From Spirochaetaceae bacterium (GTDB lineage: Bacteria; Spirochaetota; Spirochaetia; JABEVK01): 6,243 nucleotides of DNA. The stretch is from NCBI GenBank assembly GCA_023265735.1, contig JAHFSN010000028.1:1-6243 (forward strand), written 5' to 3'. How positions within the stretch are numbered: the first letter of the stretch is position 1; each line of letters starts with the position of its first letter. Under the pieces are notes generated by a model that was not told the DNA's origin, did not search any database, and saw only the letters and a list, made by a program, of their open reading frames with translations. Both the position numbers and the translations under genes were made by a program. Below, piece by piece: positions 1-5,908 of this stretch.

Positions 1-982
1 TGGGGGCCACTTCCACAACGACCTGGGGCTGGGGGTCGCCAACAGCCTCGCGGCCATTCGCGGCGGGGCCCGGCAGGTCCAGGGGACGATCAACGGCTGG
101 GGAGAACGGTGCGGAAACGCCAACCTCTGTTCGGTGGCTCCGAGCCTGACCCTGAAACTCCCCTACAGAACCAACCTCGACTTGAGCCGGCTCACCGAGG
201 TCAGCCGCTACGTAAGCGAGAAGGCCAACATCATCCACGACCGGCGCCAGCCCTTTGTGGGGGATGCCGCGTTCAGCCACAAGGCCGGTCAGCACGCCGA
301 CGTCTTGGCCAAGGCCAAGGCCGTCCAGGCCGACGGGTTCACCACCGGCGGCATGATGGAGCACATGGATCCCTCCCTGGTGGGCAATACCCGGCGTATC
401 CTTCTGTCGGAGCTGGCGGGCAAATCCACCGTCCTCTTGAAGCTGGGAAAGTTCGGCACCTTCGACAAGGGGAGCCGCGAGGTCGCCGAGCTGACCCGCA
501 TCCTCAAGGAAAAGGAGAACGCCGGCTACGAGTACGAGGCCGCCGAAGCCAGTTTTGAGCTGCTGGTCATGAAGGTCCTGGGACGCTATCGGTCCCTCTT
601 CGAGCTCGACAACTACCACCTGGAAAGCTACAAAACCTGGGACCGGGACAGCCAAACCGTAGGCCGCATCTTCCTGACCGCCCAGGGCAAGCGCTTCATG
701 GGGGCGGGCGTGGGCGTGGGCCCCGTGGGCGTCCTCGACAAAGCCCTCAGGAACGCCCTGGAGTCCACCTACCCCTTCGTCCGCAAGCTTAACCTTACCG
801 ACTTCTCGGTCAGGGTCTTGAACGCCGATCAGGCCCGCACCGACTCCAAGGTGAGGGTGTTCATCAGCTGGTCCGACGGCGAATTCGCCTGGGACACCGT
901 GGGGGTCCACGAGAACATCATCGAGGCCAGTTGGCAGGCCCTGGTGGACAGCTTCGAGTACTACGGCCTCACCAGAACCTGA
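1..982 (+). CDS. cimA: Citramalate synthase (LeuA/CimA family), C-terminal part
   Basis: The frame is open from base 2 to the TGA at 980-982; the start lies outside the window, leaving 326 visible residues of a family usually a little over 500 long. Members condense pyruvate and acetyl-CoA to (R)-citramalate in the cytoplasm, the first step of the threonine-independent isoleucine pathway. The visible part opens with the metal-binding HxH motif in HFHNDLGLGVANSLAAI (residues 3-19), followed by VQGTINGWGERCGNANLCS (26-44), whose GERCGNANL is characteristic of CimA rather than isopropylmalate synthase. FVGDAAFSHKAGQH (85-98) follows. The last ~120 residues match the LeuA allosteric/dimerisation domain and end in VGVHENIIEASWQALVDS, the usual CimA ending. 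That domain normally binds the end-product amino acid, so isoleucine feedback is likely. A GTG at 134 is internal, because homology continues upstream of it. Homocitrate or isopropylmalate synthase activity is a less likely alternative. Confidence 0.93.
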   Translation, partial: GGHFHNDLGLGVANSLAAIRGGARQVQGTINGWGERCGNANLCSVAPSLTLKLPYRTNLDLSRLTEVSRYVSEKANIIHDRRQPFVGDAAFSHKAGQHADVLAKAKAVQADGFTTGGMMEHMDPSLVGNTRRILLSELAGKSTVLLKLGKFGTFDKGSREVAELTRILKEKENAGYEYEAAEASFELLVMKVLGRYRSLFELDNYHLESYKTWDRDSQTVGRIFLTAQGKRFMGAGVGVGPVGVLDKALRNALESTYPFVRKLNLTDFSVRVLNADQARTDSKVRVFISWSDGEFAWDTVGVHENIIEASWQALVDSFEYYGLTRT

Positions 983-984
983 CC

Positions 985-1013
985 TTGCCAAACGCTACGG
1001 GTGGTGGTATCTT
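985..1013 (+). promoter_or_regulatory. Candidate sigma-70-type promoter for the small three-cysteine gene
   Basis: TTGCCA (985-990) matches five of six bases of the -35 consensus. It is separated by exactly 17 bases from TATCTT (1008-1013), which matches four of six of the -10 consensus. Transcription would begin near 1020, just before the ribosome binding site of the 1039 gene. The -35 lies directly after the cimA stop, so the small gene could be transcribed independently as well as by read-through. This is a consensus match only, and the organism's sigma-factor preference is unknown. Confidence 0.4.
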
Positions 1014-1022
1014 TTATGAATT

Positions 1023-1027
1023 AGGAG
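1023..1027 (+). promoter_or_regulatory. Ribosome binding site that sets the start of the small gene
   Basis: AGGAG at 1023-1027 lies 11 bases upstream of the ATG at 1039. It favours this ATG over the upstream in-frame TTG at 931, which lies inside cimA. Confidence 0.65.
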
Positions 1028-1038
1028 ATCCAAACACT

Positions 1039-1176
1039 ATGGAACAAAAAGAAGCCGAAAAGAAGAGCCTCGTTCAGGCCTGGGACGACTGGGACGACGC
1101 CAAGCCCGATACGGCCTCAGCCGAAGGGCCCAAGCTGTGCAAGATCGACAATCCCGACTGCGAAGCCTGCCAGTAA
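1039..1176 (+). CDS. Uncharacterised 45-residue protein with acidic WDDWDD core and three-Cys tail
   Basis: I do not recognise this family. The ORF runs from ATG 1039 to TAA 1174-1176 with a good Shine-Dalgarno and a candidate promoter of its own. The protein has three parts: a charged Lys/Glu-rich start (MEQKEAEKKS), a core containing AWDDWDDAKPD (residues 14-24), and a tail LCKIDNPDCEACQ (33-45) with cysteines at 34, 41 and 44 (C-x6-C-x2-C). There is no signal peptide or membrane segment. WDDWDD is encoded by a 9-base tandem repeat, TGGGACGAC twice. It starts 56 bases after the cimA stop on the same strand. The tail could bind a metal or be a modification target, but three cysteines do not make a standard zinc site and no modifying enzyme is visible in the window. 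Function is unassigned. Being a genuine gene is supported by RBS, promoter and composition, though its small size leaves doubt. Confidence 0.65.
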   Translation: MEQKEAEKKSLVQAWDDWDDAKPDTASAEGPKLCKIDNPDCEACQ

Positions 1177-1182
1177 TCCCGC

Positions 1183-1205
1183 AGAAAAGGGCCCCCTAAA
1201 GCCCT
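1183..1205 (-). terminator. Weak candidate intrinsic terminator, best read on the - strand
   Basis: An inverted repeat AGGGC (1188-1192) / GCCCT (1201-1205) encloses an 8-base loop. On the - strand the stem is followed by a short T run (complement of 1183-1188), which fits termination of the sensor cyclase transcript about 175 bases after its stop codon. On the + strand the same hairpin follows the 1039 gene but has no T run. The stem is only 5 bp, so confidence is low. Confidence 0.27.
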
Positions 1206-1378
1206 CCGCCTTCAAATACTCCCCGCAGACGGCAAGCGAAGCGAAGCCCGGGCAGATTGAGGCGCCGGAGATCGTTGTTTTGGCAAAGTCGAGCGTTGCT
1301 GGACCCCGCAGGCGTACTGTGTGTACGACGAGGACGGCCAGCGGCGCGAGACGAAGCCAAAAGGACGAGATCCAAGCC
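1206..1378. other. Unassigned convergent intergenic stretch
   Basis: No gene can be supported between the hairpin and the stop of the sensor cyclase. One + strand frame is open from 1261, right after a TGA at 1258-1260, and would encode a cysteine-containing peptide (RCFGKVERCW, then YCVYDEDGQ). It has no ATG and no ribosome binding site, and it runs on antisense into the cyclase gene. A tandem GCGAA GCGAA (1236-1245) and a small inverted repeat CGTAC/GTACG (1313-1327) are the only other structures seen. Confidence 0.4.
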
Positions 1379-4354
1379 TCATCGTTCGACTTCGACGCGA
1401 TGGCGTCCTGCCGCCTTCGCCCGATACAGGGCCTTGTCGGCCGTTTGCAGAACTTCGATCAGGGAGTTCTCCGTGGTGGGCACCACGGCGGAGACTCCCA
1501 CCGATATGGTGATGAACTCGGTGGCCGAAGCCGCCCTGTGGGGAATGCCCACGGCATCCACGGCCTCGAGGAGCCGTTCGGCGACGAAGCGCCCTCCTTC
1601 CAAATCGGTATCGTGGAGCACGACGATGAACTCCTCGCCCCCGTAGCGAGCGCAGAAATCCGTGGTCCGATGCAAGTTGTCCACGAGGGTCCTGGCCACT
1701 GTCCTAAGACAGGTGTCCCCGGCCAGGTGTCCGTAGAAGTCGTTGTACCTCTTAAAGTCGTCGATATCGAGCATGAGAATCGCCATCGACTCCTGCTGCC
1801 GGAGTGAACGGGCCCACTCGTCGGCCAGCCAGGTGTCCAGGGCCCTCCGGTTGGGGATTCCCGTCAGCGCATCCAGTCTCGACAGCTCGTCAAGGCGCCG
1901 GTTTGCCTCCTTCAGCTGCACCTGGAGGGCCTCAAGCTCCGCCACCTTCTGGCTGAGAGAATGCGTGATCCGGGCCCGGTCGGCCAGGTAGAGAAGGATG
2001 AGGAACAGAACGGCGTAGCCGAGGATGGCGTACCACGACGCCCACGGCGGAGCTTCGACCTCGAGGGTCACGACCTGGGGAGATTGGGCCCACACTTCGC
2101 TCGGGTTGGCACCCTTGAACCGGAAATGGTACGTTCCCGGCCAGAGGTTCGTGTAGGTGGCGTCGTGCCTCGTCCCCGCCTGGACCCACTCCTGGTCAAA
2201 TCCCTCAAGCCGATAGGCATAGAGGTTCTTGCCTGGGTTGCGGAAATCCAGGGCTGAAAAGCTGAACGTCACATCATTTTCCTGCCAGCCCACTTTCAAA
2301 TGATCGGTGACGGGTCGGGGCTGGCCGAGGACCTGAATCTGGGTCAGGGCGACGGAAGGCGGGGTGTGGTCGTCCACGAGAAGTTTGGTGTCGAGGAGGA
2401 CCACCCCGTCCAGGCCCCCAAAGGCCAAGTCCCCTTCTTGGGTCTTCACGGCCCCGTAGGAGAACTCGATGGCGGACAATCCGTCGGCGACGCCGTAGTA
2501 CCGGAACACCTTGGTTTCGGGCCGAAACGAGAAGAGGCCGTTGGCCGACGAAATCCAGAGGAGCCCGGTGTCATCCTCAAGAACCGAGTAGACCGAAAGG
2601 CTCGAAAGGCCGTCGGCAACCCCGTACGATTCCAGGACCCCGGTCACAGGATCGAGCCGGGACAGTCCCCCACCCGCGGTGGTCACCCAGAACCGCCCCT
2701 GGGAGTCTTCGAGGAGGCCCCTCACGGAATTGCTGGGCAGGGACCGCGGATTGTTGGCCTGGTAGCTCCACACCTGGAAATCCCCGGTCTCCGGCCGAAA
2801 CCGTGCCAGCCCCCCGTTCGTCCCCACCCAGATCCGGCGTTCTCTGTCCTGGGCAATGAAGTAGATGGAGTTGTTCGGGAGGGCATGGGGGTTGTTCTGG
2901 TCGGCGAGGAACCTCGTTTCGGGGCCTCCGGGTTCATAGGCGGCGGGCCGTCTGACGATCCCCGACCGGTAGGTACCTGTCCAGCGGTTTCCGTCGGCGT
3001 CGACCAGTATCGAAGTGATCACCTCTTCGGGCAGCTTCCGTCCTTCGGCGGGTACCGGCACGGGCCGAAGACCGTTTCGCCCCTGGTCGAAGACCCGAAT
3101 CCCCCCGTTGGAGCCGACCCAGAGGCGGTTTCCCGTCCCGTTGATCGTGTTGATGATGTCAAAGGAGAGGGAATCTTTGCCCGGGGGTTCCCGGTGCCAA
3201 ACGGTGGTCCCCTTCGCGAGGTCGATTTCGGCGAGGCCCTGGTTGTAGACACCCGCCCAGAGGGTCCCCGGCCGGGTCTGGGCCAGGGTCTGCACCTTGC
3301 CGCCCATGGGCAGGACACGAAACTGGCGCCGTTGGGGATTGTAGCGGCTGACGCCGCCCCCGTTCGTGGCTACCCACCACAATCCGCTCCGGTCCCGGAA
3401 GGTGCCGTAGACCACGTTGTGGGCAAGACTGTCGGGCCGCCCAGGATCGTGCCGGAAGGCAAAACTTTCGTGGGTGTCGAGGCGAAAAACGATGAGTCCC
3501 CCACCCCAGGTGCCGATGTGCAGTTCGTTGGCCTCCCCCTCGTTCAACGAGAAGAGCCGCGGGTCCGACAAGGGGTATACCTGGGTGTCTCCTGTGGCGG
3601 GGTCAAATCGCACGAGTCCCTGCCCCCAAACGGCGAGCCAAAGATAGTTGTCCCGGGGAAGCCTCAGGGCACCCATCACGGCCCCGGCAAGCGGGGCCTT
3701 CCCAGGAAAAAGCTGGCTGGCGTGGACAAGGGTGTCATGGTCGGCGTCATAAAGGTCGAGGCCCCCGCTGGAGCCCACCCATAGGCGGCCTTGGGCGTCC
3801 TCGACCAGGCTGCGGATGGTTTTTCCCGAAAGTCCGCCGGGACGGCCTTCGACAAACGGATAGACCTTGAATGTTCCGCTCCGTTCGTCCAAGCGGTTGA
3901 GACCGTCGAGGGTCCCGACCCAGAGCCGCCCGAGGTGGTCGCGGTACACCCGGGTGACCACGTTGTGCGAGAGACTCTGGGGCTCACCGTCCCGGTGACT
4001 GAACGTTTGGAAGGTCTCGGTGGCGGGGTCGAACCTGTCGAGCCCGTCGTAGGTGCCCAACCACAGGATATTCCCGTCGAGGGTCATGGTTTGGATCAGG
4101 TTGTGACTGAGGGAATTGGACGAAAACGGCACCTTCTGCCAGACTCGCATGGTGTAGCCGTCCCAGCGGTTGAGTCCCGTCTGGGTGCTGAACCAGAGGT
4201 AACCCGTCTGGTCCTGCACGATGGCGGTGACCGAGGAACCCGAAAGGCCCTGGTCCCGGCCAAACGGCTCCCAAGTGATCTGGGAATCCAAGGCGGAAGC
4301 GGGTGCACCGATCAGAGCAAACAAGAAGAGCTTCGCCAAAACCCGGAACAGCAT
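1379..4354 (-). CDS. Membrane sensor diguanylate cyclase: two-component-regulator propeller, Y_Y_Y and GGDEF domains
   Basis: This 991-residue protein is predicted to make c-di-GMP from two GTP in response to an extracytoplasmic signal. Residues 1-21 form a signal peptide ending in APASA. Residues ~22-660 hold 14 Reg_prop-type repeats of the form LWVGT-x-GL-x-R-x-DP (for example at 98, 144, 191, 411, 508, 599), enough for two seven-bladed propellers. A Y_Y_Y domain spans ~694-768, one membrane helix ~771-790, a short coiled coil ~796-826, and GGDEF ~826-990. The cyclase looks active: DIDDFK (D863), N871, GHLAGD (D880) and GGEEF (905-909) are present. RTTD (896-899) sits exactly five residues before GGEEF, an intact product-inhibition I-site. 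ATG 4354 was chosen because the signal peptide begins there; its AGGA is only 3 bases away, and GTG 4390 is an alternative. The longer ATG at 4546 would overlap the divergent arginase gene and spoil the signal peptide. The ligand is unknown. Confidence 0.95.
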   Translation of the reverse strand: MLFRVLAKLFLFALIGAPASALDSQITWEPFGRDQGLSGSSVTAIVQDQTGYLWFSTQTGLNRWDGYTMRVWQKVPFSSNSLSHNLIQTMTLDGNILWLGTYDGLDRFDPATETFQTFSHRDGEPQSLSHNVVTRVYRDHLGRLWVGTLDGLNRLDERSGTFKVYPFVEGRPGGLSGKTIRSLVEDAQGRLWVGSSGGLDLYDADHDTLVHASQLFPGKAPLAGAVMGALRLPRDNYLWLAVWGQGLVRFDPATGDTQVYPLSDPRLFSLNEGEANELHIGTWGGGLIVFRLDTHESFAFRHDPGRPDSLAHNVVYGTFRDRSGLWWVATNGGGVSRYNPQRRQFRVLPMGGKVQTLAQTRPGTLWAGVYNQGLAEIDLAKGTTVWHREPPGKDSLSFDIINTINGTGNRLWVGSNGGIRVFDQGRNGLRPVPVPAEGRKLPEEVITSILVDADGNRWTGTYRSGIVRRPAAYEPGGPETRFLADQNNPHALPNNSIYFIAQDRERRIWVGTNGGLARFRPETGDFQVWSYQANNPRSLPSNSVRGLLEDSQGRFWVTTAGGGLSRLDPVTGVLESYGVADGLSSLSVYSVLEDDTGLLWISSANGLFSFRPETKVFRYYGVADGLSAIEFSYGAVKTQEGDLAFGGLDGVVLLDTKLLVDDHTPPSVALTQIQVLGQPRPVTDHLKVGWQENDVTFSFSALDFRNPGKNLYAYRLEGFDQEWVQAGTRHDATYTNLWPGTYHFRFKGANPSEVWAQSPQVVTLEVEAPPWASWYAILGYAVLFLILLYLADRARITHSLSQKVAELEALQVQLKEANRRLDELSRLDALTGIPNRRALDTWLADEWARSLRQQESMAILMLDIDDFKRYNDFYGHLAGDTCLRTVARTLVDNLHRTTDFCARYGGEEFIVVLHDTDLEGGRFVAERLLEAVDAVGIPHRAASATEFITISVGVSAVVPTTENSLIEVLQTADKALYRAKAAGRHRVEVER

Positions 4355-4401
4355 CCATCCTACTATACTAGATATTCTGGAAATATTCACTCCTCTTCGG
4401 G

Positions 4402-4431
4402 TTGCCGGTGGAGGGGAATTTGGCATATCGT
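4402..4431 (+). promoter_or_regulatory. Weak candidate promoter for arginase
   Basis: TTGCCG (4402-4407) and TATCGT (4426-4431) each match four of six consensus bases and are 18 bases apart. Transcription would start around 4438, only a few bases before the ribosome binding site, which is short but possible. This is a consensus match only. Confidence 0.22.
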
Positions 4432-4441
4432 GGGAAGAGGT

Positions 4442-4445
4442 AGGA
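4442..4445 (+). promoter_or_regulatory. Ribosome binding site that sets the arginase start
   Basis: AGGA (4442-4445), within the purine-rich stretch 4432-4451, lies 6 bases before ATG 4452. It supports this start over upstream in-frame codons, which would run into the cyclase gene. Confidence 0.65.
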
Positions 4446-4451
4446 AGAGGG

Positions 4452-5360
4452 ATGAAGATCCGGCTGATTGACGTGCCCATGGACTTTGGGGCCAACAGAA
4501 GGGGCGTGGATATGGGCCCGACGGCGCTGCGACGCGCCGGTATCAAGGAGACCCTCGGACGGCTGGGTCATGTCATCGAAGAGGAGAGGCGGACCGTTCG
4601 CGTTCCCATCGCCGAGCACTCTGACGAGGGCGATCCGAACCTTAAATTCCTGGACGCCATCGTCGAGGGCTGCCGTTCCCTCGCCACCTTGGTTAAAGAG
4701 TCCGCCGATGCGGGAAGCTTTCCCCTGGTCATGGGGGGCGATCACTCCATCGCCGTGGGCACCCTCGCCGGTCTCGCGAACCACTTTCGTCCCCTTCACC
4801 AGACGTGGGGCGTGGTTTGGATCGACGCCCACGCCGATTTCAACACCCCGGAATCCTCCCCCTCGGGAAATATCCACGGCATGAGCCTCGCGGCGGCAGC
4901 GGGACTGGGTCACCCGGCCCTGACGGGGCTGGGGGGAGACGACCGCAAGGTTGACCCGGACCTCATCGTCATCATCGGCGCCCGGGACCTCGACCCCGGA
5001 GAAAAGAAGAACCTGCGGGCGGCGGGGGTCCACGTCTTCACCATGGCCGATATCGACAGGCTGGGCATGGCCGAAGTGGCCCGGCAGACCCTGGTCGACC
5101 TTCTGGGTTCCGTTTCGTCCATCCACGTCAGTCTGGACATCGACAGCCTCGACCCCGAGGTGGCCCCGGGTGTCGGGACGCCCGTCCCCGGCGGCCTTAC
5201 CTACAGGGAACTCCACTTTCTTATGGAAACTCTCTGCGCTGGCGGCCGGGTGACCAGCGCCGAAATTGTCGAGGTGAACCCCATCCTTGACGTGCGCAAC
5301 CAGACGGCGTCGGTGGCCGTGGAGATGCTCGCCAGCCTGCTGGGCGACACCATCCTCTAG
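4452..5360 (+). CDS. rocF: Arginase (ureohydrolase family)
   Basis: This complete 302-residue cytoplasmic enzyme has the normal length for arginase and hydrolyses L-arginine to L-ornithine and urea with two Mn(II) ions. All six expected metal ligands are present: H98 (GGDHS), D125, H127 and D129 (DAHAD), and D229 and D231 (DIDSLD). N131, S138 and H142 in NTPESSPSGNIHG, RDLDPGE (178-184) and E274 in EVNP correspond to arginine-binding residues in characterised arginases. They argue against agmatinase, formimidoylglutamase or guanidinobutyrase. The start at 4452 has a good ribosome binding site and gives the classic N-terminus, IDVPMDFGANRRGVDMGP. The gene is divergent from the sensor cyclase. 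Its stop is 5 bases from the convergent TonB-like stop, so any terminator must overlap coding sequence. No other arginine or ornithine gene is visible, so it is unclear whether it serves nitrogen supply, proline or polyamine synthesis. Confidence 0.95.
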   Translation: MKIRLIDVPMDFGANRRGVDMGPTALRRAGIKETLGRLGHVIEEERRTVRVPIAEHSDEGDPNLKFLDAIVEGCRSLATLVKESADAGSFPLVMGGDHSIAVGTLAGLANHFRPLHQTWGVVWIDAHADFNTPESSPSGNIHGMSLAAAAGLGHPALTGLGGDDRKVDPDLIVIIGARDLDPGEKKNLRAAGVHVFTMADIDRLGMAEVARQTLVDLLGSVSSIHVSLDIDSLDPEVAPGVGTPVPGGLTYRELHFLMETLCAGGRVTSAEIVEVNPILDVRNQTASVAVEMLASLLGDTIL

Positions 5361-5365
5361 CGGTT

Positions 5366-5902
5366 CTACTCGAGCCGGAACCGGACCAGCACGGTCAGGT
5401 GGGCCGGCCTGGGGACCCCGTCGCGGGACCCGGGGAGGTAGCTCGCCCCCCGAAGGGCCCCGAGGGCCGCCTCGTCAAGGTCCGGATAGCCCGAAGATTT
5501 CACCACAGAGACGGCATTCTGGCGGCCCGAGCCGTCGACCAGGACGTCGACCTCCACCACCCCCTTCCACCCCAGCCGCCGGGCCTGACGGGGATAGATG
5601 GGGGCGGGGTAGCCGACCAACGAGGGCCGCTCCCAGGCGGGTCCTGGCGTCAGGGCGTCCACCACCAAATCCTCGGATCCCCCCACGGCCTGGTCCGCCG
5701 AAACGGGGTTCGGGAACGGCGCGTCTAGGGCCGAGGACACCGCCTCGGGGGAGACCGCCGCCAGGGACACCGGATCCTGACCAGGAAGCGTCAGGGTCCT
5801 GAGGTGGACCCGGGACACGGGAACGGGGGCGGACCACAACAGCCCCAGGGCGGCCAAAACAGCGGCGTGGAGAACCAGCGACAGCGCCAAAGCCCGTTTC
5901 AT
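5366..5902 (-). CDS. TonB-family energy-transducer-like protein
   Basis: This 178-residue inner-membrane protein has a short cytoplasmic start (MKR), one membrane helix at about 4-23 with the SLVLHA pattern including the His typical of TonB, a linker of ~70 residues, and a TonB C-terminal domain at ~98-177. Recognisable parts of that domain are YPAPIYPRQARRLGWKG (98-114), VDVLVDGSGR (118-127), VVKSSGYPDLDEAAL (133-147) and YLPGSRDGVP (155-164). TonB proteins pass proton-motive energy from ExbB/ExbD to outer-membrane receptors, but neither partner nor a receptor is in the window. The linker is short and lacks the long Pro-Lys/Pro-Glu runs of classical TonB, so reach across the periplasm is uncertain; it may be a specialised paralogue. 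The start is 6 bases after the M16 peptidase stop with no clear Shine-Dalgarno, which suggests translational coupling in one operon. I leave the symbol blank because TonB paralogues are common. Confidence 0.88.
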   Translation of the reverse strand: MKRALALSLVLHAAVLAALGLLWSAPVPVSRVHLRTLTLPGQDPVSLAAVSPEAVSSALDAPFPNPVSADQAVGGSEDLVVDALTPGPAWERPSLVGYPAPIYPRQARRLGWKGVVEVDVLVDGSGRQNAVSVVKSSGYPDLDEAALGALRGASYLPGSRDGVPRPAHLTVLVRFRLE

Positions 5903-5908
5903 CGCGGA

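Larger units (their letters stand above)
4355..4451. promoter_or_regulatory. Divergent intergenic region with candidate operator repeat
   Basis: These 97 bases separate the divergent sensor cyclase and arginase genes and must hold both 5' control regions. The cyclase-proximal part (4361-4390) is clearly AT-rich against GC-rich surroundings. It contains ATATTC twice (4372-4377 and 4383-4388) with an 11-base period, close to one helical turn. The same bases give an inverted repeat ATATT-5-AATAT (4372-4386). A tandem TACTATACTA lies at 4361-4370. This would suit a dimeric regulator, but no regulator gene is present in the window. Confidence 0.45.

Noticed and set aside
1016..1024. Mini-ORF ATG AAT TAG before the small gene
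   Set aside because: It probably lies at or upstream of the predicted transcript start and is two codons long, so it is most likely chance.
1039..1176. Attenuator leader peptide for branched-chain amino acid control
   Set aside because: The peptide is downstream, not upstream, of cimA and has no run of Ile, Leu or Val codons.
2300..3784. 494-codon open frame on the + strand
   Set aside because: It lies wholly antisense to the propeller region of the sensor cyclase. Its sequence is Gly/Pro/Val-rich with no recognisable domain, as expected for a shadow of a repetitive GC-rich gene.
4362..4390. - strand promoter with -10 TATAGT (4367-4362) for the cyclase
   Set aside because: The -10 looks acceptable, but the best -35 at 17 bases spacing (GTGAAT) matches only three of six bases, and the start would fall almost on the ATG.
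4221..4451. 77-codon N-terminal extension of arginase
   Set aside because: The extension is antisense to the cyclase signal-peptide region. The standard arginase N-terminus begins at 4452, with an RBS just before it.
4355..4546. 64-codon N-terminal extension of the sensor cyclase from ATG 4546
   Set aside because: It would overlap the divergent arginase start and place a non-hydrophobic leader before a well-formed signal peptide beginning at 4354.
4368..5216. 282-codon open frame on the - strand
   Set aside because: It is antisense to the clearly conserved arginase gene and has no family features.
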